From assembly GCA_910586765.1 (NCBI GenBank), contig CAJUJJ010000025.1, positions 1-38,222 of the forward strand: a stretch of 38,222 nt of DNA, read 5' to 3'. Within the stretch, counting starts at the first letter, position 1. Every line of letters starts with the position of its first letter. Origin of the DNA: an uncultured Clostridia bacterium (GTDB taxonomy: Bacteria > Bacillota > Clostridia > Lachnospirales > Anaerotignaceae). The position numbers were made by a program, and so were the translations under genes. Positions 1-6,348 of this stretch are shown piece by piece. The notes beneath the pieces are model-generated. The model saw only the letters and a list, made by a program, of their open reading frames with translations, was not told the origin of the DNA and made no database searches.

Positions 1-2
1 TT

Positions 3-470
3 GCTTTTCCTTGCCATAATCTGTCAATACTAGAAAAAGAGTTAGAAGAAATTGTGTTTCAAATGATTTTAAAGCAAATCGAAATCATAAAAGATACAAA
101 ACAAACAGACAGCATTGAAATACAAATAGCCCCAAAAATAGAACTACAAAATCAAATGCAGCTCTATCACGAAAAAAAGAAAATTCTTTATGAGCAGTAT
201 ATTGAAAAAAAACTCACAGAAGAACAGTTTATTAAATTAAATTTAGAGTTTACAAAAGAACTGGAACCGATACAAAATAAACTGGAAGAAATAGATTTTC
301 AATTGCAGTATTCTCAAAATAAAAATATTCTACAAAATCAAGTAAAAGGCATAATCAAAGATACACCACTCCTTTTAAATAAAGAACTGGTAGACTTCTT
401 TATTGATAAAATCTATATTTTTAAAGAAAATCGCATAGAGGTCAAATGGAAAATAGAAGATTTTTTGTAA
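3..470 (+). CDS. Large serine recombinase, C-terminal part (cut by window edge)
   Basis: The frame is open from base 3, so the gene begins outside the window. The visible 155 residues start with a short Cys/His stretch (PCHN) and continue as a Lys/Glu-rich, strongly helical, coiled-coil-like region ending in FIDKIYIFKENRIEVKW. That order (end of the zinc ribbon, coiled coil, short beta segment with IxV.W) is typical of the C-terminal half of large serine recombinases of the TndX/TnpX/phage-integrase kind, which integrate and excise mobile elements. The catalytic N-terminal domain is not visible, so activity cannot be judged. The stop lies only about 40 bases from the point where the opposing tyrosine integrase loses homology, as expected for a recombinase gene sitting at the end of its own element. 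An internal GTG at 54 is not a convincing start because coding similarity continues upstream. Confidence 0.75.
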   Translation, partial: AFPCHNLSILEKELEEIVFQMILKQIEIIKDTKQTDSIEIQIAPKIELQNQMQLYHEKKKILYEQYIEKKLTEEQFIKLNLEFTKELEPIQNKLEEIDFQLQYSQNKNILQNQVKGIIKDTPLLLNKELVDFFIDKIYIFKENRIEVKWKIEDFL

Positions 471-1391
471 AAAAGATAACAAAATTTTTGCCTTGTTATT
501 GACTTTTTGTTGTCGTAAATCGTGAAATCTAAAATGTGGCAATTCCAATTTTTTAAGCAAACGAGAAAAATTATTTGTAATAATACTCGGTTTTATAGAT
601 ATTACATCATCATCATTTTTTGCTTTATTTTGTTTTTTTAGATTTTGTAATATGCCTATCATAGTATCAGATACTAACAAAGTGCGATTTCCAGCAAAAG
701 ATTTCGGATTTTTAATCACCCAGTTTGTATGCTCATTGAGCACTTTTGCACTTTTAATTGTGATAGTTTTGTTTTTAAAGTCAATGTCATTCCATTTTAA
801 GGCACAAATTTCGCTTCTACGCAAGCCAATATAACAAGCGAGCAGTATAGGAATATAAAGTTGTGGATAATGCTGTTTTGCCCCTTTTAAAAGCAATATC
901 ATATCATTTTCAGAGGGGATATAAACATCTGCTTTTTGTTTTTGTGGTAATTTTGTACAAAGTGTTATAGTGGGATTGTATTCTTTTAGTACGGCGGAAA
1001 TAATTCCGTGTATGTTTTTGACACTTTTGGGAGAAAGTGTTTGAGAAAAAAAGTTGATTTCTTTTTGTATCATATCTTGCGATATTTTTTTAAGTGGCGT
1101 TTTTAATAAATTTTCAGAAAAATACTTGCTCATACGCTTGTATTCTCTTATAGTAGAAGGAGAAAGTATAGCATTTCTGTTTTCTGTATATTGTTGTAAT
1201 GCTTCTTGAAATGTCATTTCTGCTGCTTTTTGTTTGTTTTGGTGGTGTAGTTGATGGTCTAATGCCATAAAATTAGCTTCCTTTTCTGTGGGAGCAGTAA
1301 AAGAAGTGTAAATTCGTTTGCCGTTTGCGTCTTTACCATCATAAACTAATACACGCCATGCACCGCTGGGTAATTGTTTTGCATTTGCCAT
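375..1391 (-). CDS. int: Tyrosine integrase, 3'-truncated (missing catalytic Tyr)
   Basis: Phage integrase of the lambda-Int family, which would recombine attP and attB to insert or excise the prophage. Visible parts: N-terminal arm-binding beta domain (residues 1-40, SGAWRVLVYDGKDANGKR), helical core-binding domain (about 60-150), and a catalytic domain with the first arginine in GLRRSE (about R191) and the HDLR box (about 290-293). Directly after HDLR the family pattern (H.ASI..LG...Y) stops; the remaining 45 residues are low-complexity and overlap the opposing serine recombinase gene. The second His/Trp and the nucleophilic Tyr are absent, so this product should be inactive. The start ATG has AGGAGG 7 bases upstream on the minus strand. 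True integrase homology covers roughly 513-1391. Best explanation: the gene is split by an inserted serine-recombinase element. Confidence 0.85.
   Translation of the reverse strand: MANAKQLPSGAWRVLVYDGKDANGKRIYTSFTAPTEKEANFMALDHQLHHQNKQKAAEMTFQEALQQYTENRNAILSPSTIREYKRMSKYFSENLLKTPLKKISQDMIQKEINFFSQTLSPKSVKNIHGIISAVLKEYNPTITLCTKLPQKQKADVYIPSENDMILLLKGAKQHYPQLYIPILLACYIGLRRSEICALKWNDIDFKNKTITIKSAKVLNEHTNWVIKNPKSFAGNRTLLVSDTMIGILQNLKKQNKAKNDDDVISIKPSIITNNFSRLLKKLELPHFRFHDLRQQKVNNKAKILLSFLQKIFYFPFDLYAIFFKNIDFINKEVYQFFI
476..499. terminator. Inverted repeat between the converging recombinase genes
   Basis: ATAACAA and TTGTTAT form a 7-bp stem around a 10-base loop, just after the serine recombinase stop. 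It may end that transcript. Equally, it lies at the presumed junction of the serine-recombinase element, and such attachment sites are often imperfect inverted repeats, so it could be part of an att site. No strong T-run follows. Confidence 0.35.
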
Positions 1392-1495
1392 AATAAAACC
1401 TCCTGTTTGTTTTCTATTTTACGAAAACAAGGCGGTTTGTGGTATCATCATTTATATTTGTGTAAAATATCTTTGTGCTTGTAGCACAAGGGAAT

Positions 1496-1897
1496 TTATT
1501 TGATATTTTTTTCGTTTTGAAGTTCAATTAATTTTTTATTTAATTTTTTGTCAAAACTAAAAATAGCATTATTATATACAATATTATAAGCGATTAAAAG
1601 ACAATCAATAAAGTCTAATTTAAAACGGGCAAATAGGTCAACTGCATATTCTACTGCATCACTATCAGTACATTCTATACAATGTAAAATCATTTTAATA
1701 TATTGAGAAATATCCTCTCTTGTCACTTGATATACACCTTTTAACACATATATTACTTCTGCAATAATTTCTGGTTTTGTGCAAGCACCTTGTTCAATCA
1801 TTTCTTTAGCTTGTAATGACATTTCTATATGGTCATTTAATAAATAACGAAGTATAACATTTGCATCAACTATTGGAGTGCTTTTTGAGCATGGCAT
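1496..1897 (-). CDS. PIN-domain toxin (VapC-like)
   Basis: A 133-residue PIN-domain protein, a family of Mg-dependent RNases that usually act as toxins of type II toxin-antitoxin pairs. The acidic active-site set is visible: D11 in IVDANVILRYL, E47 in EIIAEVIYVL, D98 in LDFIDCLLIAY and D116 in IFSFDKKL. The chosen start is the ATG at 1897, which has AAAGGAGG nine bases upstream; a longer reading from 1924 lacks a comparable site. The gene overlaps the 3' end of the preceding antitoxin gene by 32 bases, indicating translational coupling. It sits between the integrase and the repressor, a usual position for lysogenic accessory genes. The target RNA cannot be told from the sequence. Confidence 0.85.
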   Translation of the reverse strand: MPCSKSTPIVDANVILRYLLNDHIEMSLQAKEMIEQGACTKPEIIAEVIYVLKGVYQVTREDISQYIKMILHCIECTDSDAVEYAVDLFARFKLDFIDCLLIAYNIVYNNAIFSFDKKLNKKLIELQNEKNIK

Positions 1898-2123
1898 TTT
1901 TAAAAGCCTCCTTTTCTTTTTCAATGAAATCTAAATTGGCATATTTATGAGCGATACCAAATGCAGAAGGTGCTGTTTGTATCGTATCCTTTTGTAATAA
2001 AGTAATTGTTTCTTCTAATTCCTTTTTATCTGCCATTCGTTTTAAATAGCTAACGACTTGTGACATAACGTCTTCTTGTATTTCTTCAATAATTTTAATT
2101 GCTTCTTGCTTTAATGCAGACAT
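1866..2123 (-). CDS. Antitoxin partner of the PIN-domain toxin
   Basis: An 85-residue, mostly helical, charged protein (IIEEIQEDVMSQVVSYLKRM near the N-terminus, a loop around TAPSAFGIAHKY, and a basic/acidic helix at the C-terminus). Its small size, its position directly before and overlapping the PIN gene, and its helical N-terminus fit an antitoxin that binds and neutralises the PIN RNase and probably represses its own operon. No named antitoxin family is recognised with certainty. The start ATG is preceded by AAAAGGAGG. Known antitoxins of this kind use an N-terminal DNA-binding part and a C-terminal toxin-binding tail; which part does what here is inference. Confidence 0.75.
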   Translation of the reverse strand: MSALKQEAIKIIEEIQEDVMSQVVSYLKRMADKKELEETITLLQKDTIQTAPSAFGIAHKYANLDFIEKEKEAFKNAMLKKHSNS

Positions 2124-2173
2124 TTGTAATTCCTCCTTTTTATTATTTTATGAATAATTTGTCTTTGCAATTC

Positions 2174-2202
2174 TTGAAAGTGTGGGGTAATTTTGATATA
2201 AT
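2174..2202 (+). promoter_or_regulatory. Strong sigma-70-type promoter facing right between two minus-strand genes
   Basis: TTGAAA at 2174-2179 and TATAAT at 2197-2202 are separated by exactly 17 bases, with TGA before the -10 box. There is no plus-strand gene behind it, only a hairpin at 2237-2271, so it may drive a small RNA. Confidence 0.55.
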
Positions 2203-2208
2203 AAACAT

Positions 2209-2275
2209 AGACCCCAATTATATTAGCTTTTTTTTTAAAGCCCTTAGTGTGTTGTAGACATTAGGGACTTTATTA
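2209..2275 (+). ncRNA. Candidate small RNA ending in a 14-bp imperfect hairpin
   Basis: Transcription from the promoter at 2174-2202 would begin near 2209. A hairpin made of aaagcccttagtgt (2237-2250) and acattagggacttt (2258-2271) with a 7-base loop follows, then TATTATTTTA, a moderately U-rich tail. The predicted transcript is about 65-75 nt, codes for no obvious peptide, and its end reaches the stop codon of the convergent gene at 2273-3061. It could be a regulatory RNA of the lysogeny region or simply a leftover control element. No homologue is recognised. Confidence 0.35.
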
Positions 2276-3061
2276 TTTTATGGATAATTGATAAGTGCTT
2301 CCGTGCTTTACACGTTTGATTTCTCCTTTTCTGTCCATATTGTTTAATAATCGTGCTATACTGTCTTTTAAATCAGCATCAAAATGAGTATAGACATCTT
2401 TTTGTAATATGTTTTCATTGTTAGATATTAGTGTAATTACATCGTTTTTTAAATTGTTTTTTATATATTGACGCTTTTCATAATATTTTTTCCTTTCATC
2501 ATAATTTTCAGTAAGGTCTTGTAAACGCTTTTCTGCATATTCAATAATACAGAAGCAAGGATTTTGCGAATTGAAACAATATTCCCACATATCTTGAAAA
2601 TAAATCTTACCAGCTTCTGTCTGATAACAAAACTTCTTTAAATCGTAAAATACTTCAATTGTTTTTTTGCAATTAGATATTGTTTCATCTATATCTGTAA
2701 TTGTTTCATGTGCTTTTACATTAAAATCAAGCATTTCGCTCTCTTTTTCACGAAGATATTCTTTATTATTCCAACTAAATTGTGTACTAAGTTTTTTTTC
2801 TTCTTTTGTACGATGCCATTTAGGATTAGGACTTGTTCTGATTTCTTCTAGTCTTTGTGCAAGTCCAGTTTGTATAAGGTATGGTATTTCTTTATCTTCA
2901 ATATCTGTACCATCTGTATGATATAAAACATTGCCTTCCTGTATATATTGTATAGAACTTTCAGCAGTATTATTTGTATTTAAAGGATTTATATTTTCAT
3001 TTTCTTGTGTTTGTTCTTTATCATTTGTAAAGAGAGATAATAAAGATTTGATAAATTTCAA
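2273..3061 (-). CDS. Unknown lysogeny-region protein with winged-helix-like C-terminus
   Basis: A 262-residue protein I do not recognise. The N-terminus (KFIKSLLSLFTN) is a short amphipathic or weakly hydrophobic helix followed by an acidic, Asn-rich linker. The middle (about 105-200) is rich in Lys/Glu and aromatic residues and looks helical, with several cysteines (CYQTEAGKIY, NPCFCIIEYAEKR). The last 55 residues (LQKDVYTHFDADLKDSIARL, then MDRKGEIKRVKHGSTYQLSI) have the helix-helix-wing pattern of a winged-helix DNA-binding fold. The probable start is TTG at 3061, which has AAAGGAGGG nine bases upstream; an ATG at 3088 has no ribosome site. The gene follows the repressor on the same strand, 17 bases from its stop. 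Possible roles include superinfection exclusion or regulation, but that is not shown. Confidence 0.65.
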   Translation of the reverse strand: MKFIKSLLSLFTNDKEQTQENENINPLNTNNTAESSIQYIQEGNVLYHTDGTDIEDKEIPYLIQTGLAQRLEEIRTSPNPKWHRTKEEKKLSTQFSWNNKEYLREKESEMLDFNVKAHETITDIDETISNCKKTIEVFYDLKKFCYQTEAGKIYFQDMWEYCFNSQNPCFCIIEYAEKRLQDLTENYDERKKYYEKRQYIKNNLKNDVITLISNNENILQKDVYTHFDADLKDSIARLLNNMDRKGEIKRVKHGSTYQLSIK

Positions 3062-3077
3062 AACAAATTCCCTCCTT

Positions 3078-3521
3078 TTAATTAGCATTTTCTTTTTCTA
3101 TATCAAAAATCATATTTAAAAACTTGCGTTTGCCTCTAATATTTAATGAACGATATAAGTCTAAAATTTCTGTTTCTTCTTCTGATAATGATGTGTTATT
3201 ACAACTATTATTGAAAGTTGAACCAACGGAAATAGAGCCAGAACCAAGAGTGACAGAGCCGTTGCTTTGTACAAAATTACTATTAATATTATTTGTAGAG
3301 TGAGTATTTGTTTGTTCGTCTGTGCGTCCTAACAAATAGTCAGCGGAAACATTAAAGTAGTCACATAATAAATTTAGGCTGTCATATTTAGGTAATTGTT
3401 TCCCGTTTTTCCAATAACTTATAAGAGCTTCAGAAATTCCGGTATCTTTAGAAACCTTATAAGCATTTGTGGAATTATCGTGTAATAATTGCCTAAAAAT
3501 ATCTTTAAATAATCTTTCCAT
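3078..3521 (-). CDS. CI-like repressor (XRE-family helix-turn-helix)
   Basis: A 147-residue repressor. Residues about 15-65 form an XRE helix-turn-helix (NAYKVSKDTGISEALISYWK, then LLCDYFNVSADYLLGR, a very common C-terminal end of this fold). The rest is a low-complexity Asn/Ser/Gly linker followed by a helix (EEETEILDLYRSLNIRGKRK) that resembles the dimerisation end of many phage and SinR-like repressors. No LexA-type peptidase domain is present, so induction is unlikely to be by RecA-stimulated self-cleavage. The chosen start is ATG at 3521 with TTGGAGGT upstream; a TTG at 3539 overlaps that ribosome site. It is divergent from the Cro-like gene at 3667 and faces the operator region at 3541-3637, so it most likely holds the early promoter shut. 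Confidence 0.88.
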   Translation of the reverse strand: MERLFKDIFRQLLHDNSTNAYKVSKDTGISEALISYWKNGKQLPKYDSLNLLCDYFNVSADYLLGRTDEQTNTHSTNNINSNFVQSNGSVTLGSGSISVGSTFNNSCNNTSLSEEETEILDLYRSLNIRGKRKFLNMIFDIEKENAN

Positions 3522-3540
3522 ATTGTAAAAAACCTCCAAA

Positions 3541-3637
3541 CTTAATAAAATTTAAGTAAAATGCTTGAATGCTTAATAAATATTAAGTATACTATAACCA
3601 GGTTAGAAAAACTAACCCAGATTAAGGAATTTAACCA
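3541..3637. promoter_or_regulatory. Operator cluster of the genetic switch
   Basis: Between the divergent repressor and Cro-like genes lie several inverted repeats: CTTAA-N6-TTAAG at 3541-3556; CTTAAT-AAAT-ATTAAG, perfect, at 3572-3587; GGTTAG-N5-CTAACC, perfect, at 3601-3617; and a looser related site with TTAA half-sites at 3622-3637. The first two share the same half-site, as expected for repeated binding sites of one dimeric repressor; the third has a different half-site and may serve the other regulator. Confidence 0.7.
3565..3593 (+). promoter_or_regulatory. Early rightward promoter
   Basis: TTGAAT (3565-3570) and TATACT (3588-3593) with a 17-base spacer. The perfect palindrome at 3572-3587 fills the spacer, so a bound repressor would block RNA polymerase directly. 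Transcription would enter the Cro-like gene and the early operon. Confidence 0.7.
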
Positions 3638-3666
3638 AATTATATCACGGAAAGGAGGACTTAGCA

Positions 3667-3930
3667 ATGAATATAGGAGAAAATGTCAGATTACGAAGGC
3701 TTGCTAAAAGAATGAGCCAAGAGCAATTAGCTGAAAAAGCAAATATTTCCGCTACTATGATAAGCTATATTGAAAAGGGACTAAAGCCATTATCTTTAAA
3801 AACAGGTTATTTAATAGCAAAAGCCCTAGATTGCAAAATTGATGATTTAATAGAAACGGAATGTCAATTTGTAGCACAAAAAATAGAGCAACAATGTCCA
3901 AGCGGTGCAACACAAAATATAGTAGGTTAG
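3667..3930 (+). CDS. Cro-like XRE-family regulator
   Basis: An 87-residue protein that is almost entirely one XRE helix-turn-helix domain (residues 5-62: NVRLRRLAKRMSQEQLAEKA, ISATMISYIEKG, LAKALDCKIDDLIE). It is the first gene to the right of the operator cluster and divergent from the CI-like repressor, the normal place for a Cro-type regulator. The start ATG has AAAGGAGG ten bases upstream. The last 12 codons are part of a 25-base sequence repeated downstream (see the repeats at 3888 and 4842), so the C-terminus CPSGATQNIVG may have been added by that element. The next gene's ribosome site overlaps this stop codon. Confidence 0.85.
   Translation: MNIGENVRLRRLAKRMSQEQLAEKANISATMISYIEKGLKPLSLKTGYLIAKALDCKIDDLIETECQFVAQKIEQQCPSGATQNIVG
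3888..3912 (+). repeat. Early-operon intergenic repeat, copy 1
   Basis: This 25-base sequence, core tgtccaagcggtgcaac, is identical to 4842-4866 and nearly matched at 6034-6050. Here it overlaps the 3' end of the Cro-like gene and lies 30 bases before the next start codon. Confidence 0.8.
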
Positions 3931-3941
3931 GAGATGTGGAA

Positions 3942-4829
3942 ATGAAAGGTGGAAATAGTATGACAGTTAAAACAAGTATGACAGTTAAAACAAGACAAAA
4001 AGCGTGGGAAGTAGCAAACAAAATGTTTACAACAGACTATGAAAAGAATGAACAAAAAAGCAATGGAGCAGGTTATCCTATTTACACAAATAATATAAAC
4101 AATGACCAAATAGCAGATTTGAATAACAGATTAGAGCTTATTGTTGATGGCAAAACAACAAACATATGGGTACTAGACTGTGTTAAAGCTGATATTGATG
4201 AAATGAAGAAAGAGGAAAATCATATGATAACATTAAAAGAAATGATAGAAGAAAACTTAGCAGCATTAAAGTCAGATGAAAAGCTAGGTGACAATAATGC
4301 AAGAGTAGCATTTTATAAACTAGACGGAAAATGGGGAGCATATTACTTTACAATATTACCAGGTAATTATTTATCAGAAAAAGATAGAAATTGGTTACAT
4401 GGTATAAAAGATATAGATATACAAGCGGTTGTAATGGATATAGACGATTTTAAATTTTGCTGGGGTACTTTTATTCCTACAGAAACAATGATGTCCAAAT
4501 TAGAGAATATGCACGAGCACATATCGCTTCGTAACAACATCAATGTTTTCTTAAAAAACATCAAAAATGCAGAACAAGAACAACAGACAGAAACAGAATT
4601 AGAAATAAAAGAAAAAGATATAAAAATCATTGAGGATTTCAAAGAAAATAGATTTTTACAAGTTGACACTGATACACCTTATAAAGAGGAGAAAGAAACC
4701 AGAGGTACTATAAAAGTTGGAAGAAAAAATGGTGAACCGTATTGTACAATTAGTAATGATATAGAAATCAGTCTAAAAAAAGAGGATAGGCGAACGCTAA
4801 ACGGTGTTATGTTCGCCAAGATTGTGTAG
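3942..4829 (+). CDS. Unknown two-part early phage protein (paralogue of the 5359 gene)
   Basis: A 295-residue protein of unknown function. Residues about 12-80 (KAWEVANKMFTTDYEKNE, GAGYPIY, DLNNRLELIVDGKTTNIWV) form a compact domain seen, to my recollection, in other phage and conjugative-element proteins of Clostridia, without assigned role. Residues about 95-205 resemble the protein at 5359-6009: NARVAFYKLDGKW against KARVVFYKEEGKW, LSEKDRNWLHGIK against VSERDLKTLKWIK, and a shared NNI..FL motif. The C-terminal 60 residues are charged. Start: ATG at 3942 with AGGAG eight bases upstream; ATG at 3960 is also possible. An 18-base tandem duplication near the start encodes MTVKTS twice. No catalytic motif is recognised. 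Confidence 0.65.
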   Translation: MKGGNSMTVKTSMTVKTRQKAWEVANKMFTTDYEKNEQKSNGAGYPIYTNNINNDQIADLNNRLELIVDGKTTNIWVLDCVKADIDEMKKEENHMITLKEMIEENLAALKSDEKLGDNNARVAFYKLDGKWGAYYFTILPGNYLSEKDRNWLHGIKDIDIQAVVMDIDDFKFCWGTFIPTETMMSKLENMHEHISLRNNINVFLKNIKNAEQEQQTETELEIKEKDIKIIEDFKENRFLQVDTDTPYKEEKETRGTIKVGRKNGEPYCTISNDIEISLKKEDRRTLNGVMFAKIV

Positions 4830-4841
4830 TTTTTAGTATAA

Positions 4842-4866
4842 GCAACAATGTCCAAGCGGTGCAACA
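4842..4866 (+). repeat. Early-operon intergenic repeat, copy 2
   Basis: Identical over 25 bases to 3888-3912. It lies 12 bases after the stop of the 3942 gene and about 54 bases before the next start. Read from its internal ATG at 4848 it would encode a 17-residue peptide beginning MSKRCN, but there is no ribosome site before it. Confidence 0.8.
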
Positions 4867-4919
4867 AATCAAATAGTAAAAAGTCAGTAGGACGGCTTTG
4901 ATAAAAAGGGAGGATTATT

Positions 4920-5345
4920 ATGCAAAACATTAGCATTGATTTTATATCCCAAAATGATATTAGAATTAGTATTGATGGTAAAAAGCTAGAAAATATATCA
5001 AGTTTTTCACTAAAAATAAAGGAAGGTAAAAATCCGAAATGTGTTTTTGAGAAAAAAGCATTTAAGGAACAGAACCAACTAGAAGTAATAAAGGGTAATA
5101 AAGTGCCACAGCTTCGCACAATCAGAGAAGCGGTAGAAGCACTAAAGAAAGAGGATACAGAAACAGCAATTACAGAATATGCAGTGCGACAGTTAATCAA
5201 TCAAAATAAAATACCTTTTTCTTTTAAAGGTAGGACTAAAGTTGTTGATTTGAATGTATTAAAAAGCTATTTCAGCGGTGAAGGAAAAACACCAAAAGTA
5301 ATAAAGAGAAAGATAGAACCTGCATATATAGAGCCTATATTTTAA
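4920..5345 (+). CDS. Excisionase-like DNA-binding protein
   Basis: A 141-residue protein in two parts. Residues 1-60 (IDFISQNDIRISIDGKKLENISSFSLKIKEG) look like a small beta domain. Residues about 65-120 (QLRTIREAVEALKKEDTETAITEYAVRQLINQNKIPFSFKGRTKVVDLNVLKSYF) have the winged-helix pattern of excisionase/MerR-type (HTH_17) domains common in clostridial prophages. Such proteins bind DNA to steer recombination or transcription. The ATG follows AAAGGGAGG. The gene is 13 bases upstream of the 5359 gene and belongs to the early operon. Whether it acts as Xis for the truncated integrase cannot be told; its distance from int argues for a regulatory role as an alternative. Confidence 0.6.
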   Translation: MQNISIDFISQNDIRISIDGKKLENISSFSLKIKEGKNPKCVFEKKAFKEQNQLEVIKGNKVPQLRTIREAVEALKKEDTETAITEYAVRQLINQNKIPFSFKGRTKVVDLNVLKSYFSGEGKTPKVIKRKIEPAYIEPIF

Positions 5346-5358
5346 AGGAGGAAATCAT

Positions 5359-6009
5359 ATGAAAATTGCAAGAGAATTAAATTTGAATGAAAGTTTAGAG
5401 AAATTAGTACAGGAGAAGTTAGATGTGCTTCAAAATGAGAAAGCAAGAGTAGTATTTTATAAAGAAGAAGGCAAATGGCAGACAAATGTTATTGTGTTGC
5501 AAGGGGATAACACGGTAAGTGAAAGAGATTTGAAAACATTAAAATGGATAAAGAGTGTAGATGATAAAGCGTTAGTAATAGAAAAGCGTGACTTTAAAAA
5601 AAATTGGGAAGATGAACTTGTTACATTAGAAGAAATGACTGGCACAATAGAATACAAATATAATCAGATGGATTGTCATAACAATATTGGTAAGTTTTTA
5701 GAAAAATGTGAAGAAATGCGAGAAAATCAGCCTACAACATTAAAATTTGACAAGAAGGAATTTTTGCAATCAAGATTAGGTGGTATGTTACGTATTCATA
5801 CAGCTAGATTAAATACAGCAATATTGAAACATGAGTATGAGTATGAAAATGAATATGAATATGAATATAACATAGTTGAAGAAATAACAGTTATAAAAGC
5901 ATTATTAGTGGCAATGAAACAATGTTATGGTGTGACATATTATATTATACTTCATCAAGTTGGATGTGGTATTTTCTCACCAGATACGAATGATTGGTTA
6001 TTTGAGTAA
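5359..6009 (+). CDS. Unknown early phage protein, paralogue of the 3942 gene
   Basis: A 216-residue protein. Residues about 20-120 match the second domain of the product of 3942-4829 (ARVVFYKEEGKW, VSERDLKTLKWIKSV, HNNIGKFLEKCEE), so the two genes come from a duplication. Near residue 158-170 a run of Glu-Tyr pairs (HEYEYENEYEYEYN) is encoded by a hexanucleotide GA(A/G)TAT array at 5833-5868. The C-terminus (CYGVTYYIILHQVGCGIFSPDTNDW) is hydrophobic but too polar for a clear membrane span. The start has AAAGGAGG. No function is recognised; a role in host takeover is only a guess from position. Confidence 0.6.
   Translation: MKIARELNLNESLEKLVQEKLDVLQNEKARVVFYKEEGKWQTNVIVLQGDNTVSERDLKTLKWIKSVDDKALVIEKRDFKKNWEDELVTLEEMTGTIEYKYNQMDCHNNIGKFLEKCEEMRENQPTTLKFDKKEFLQSRLGGMLRIHTARLNTAILKHEYEYENEYEYEYNIVEEITVIKALLVAMKQCYGVTYYIILHQVGCGIFSPDTNDWLFE
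5833..5868 (+). repeat. Hexanucleotide microsatellite (six GA[A/G]TAT-like units)
   Basis: Six consecutive six-base units, gagtat gagtat gaaaat, then three gaatat, encode the EY-rich stretch of the host gene. Slippage would change the protein by two residues and keep the frame. Confidence 0.85.
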
Positions 6010-6033
6010 TGAGTTAATAACCACAATATATAG

Positions 6034-6050
6034 TGTCCAAGCGGTGTAAC
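6034..6050 (+). repeat. Early-operon intergenic repeat, copy 3
   Basis: tgtccaagcggtgtaac differs from the core of the copies at 3888 and 4842 by one base. It lies 24 bases after the 5359 gene and 32 bases before the start at 6083. Confidence 0.7.
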
Positions 6051-6082
6051 AAAAAATTTAGAATAAAAGGAGATAGTAACAT

Positions 6083-6334
6083 ATGGCAACTATGGAAGAA
6101 TTAAGAGAAATTGTAAAAGAGGGTTACAAAAAATGGGCAGAAGAAAATGAAAAAACAGCTGGTGAGCTTAGGGCGATAAGTGAAACAGCAAAAGAAATGA
6201 CAGAAGAAGAAGTAAAACAGTATTATGAAGAATTACAATTCAAACATTTTACAGCAAGTTTTTTGAAAACAAGCTTAAATATGTATGAAAAAATGCAAGA
6301 AGAAACACAAGAAAATATACAAAATGAGGAGTAA
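6083..6334 (+). CDS. Small unknown early protein, helical and acidic
   Basis: An 83-residue protein made mostly of charged helices (MEELREIVKEGYKKWAEENE, AKEMTEEEVKQYYEELQ, KTSLNMYEKMQEETQENIQN). No family is recognised. The start ATG has AAAGGAG 11 bases upstream. It lies in a run of small same-strand genes between the Cro-like regulator and the replication module, where phages often carry host-takeover or anti-defence proteins, but nothing in the sequence shows such a role. Confidence 0.6.
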   Translation: MATMEELREIVKEGYKKWAEENEKTAGELRAISETAKEMTEEEVKQYYEELQFKHFTASFLKTSLNMYEKMQEETQENIQNEE

Positions 6335-6348
6335 TAAGGGGGAATGTT

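Noticed and set aside
652..834. Plus-strand open frame opposite the integrase
   Set aside because: It is the complement of the integrase catalytic domain, has no ribosome site and no family pattern.
3861..3941. Longer N-terminus for the 3942 gene, beginning inside the Cro-like gene
   Set aside because: The extra codons are the out-of-frame reading of the Cro-like gene and the repeat; AGGAG lies only before the ATG at 3942.
3888..6050. tRNA-like fragment in the intergenic repeat (ccaagcggt resembles a D-arm)
   Set aside because: No acceptor stem, anticodon arm or T-loop sequence is near any of the three copies.
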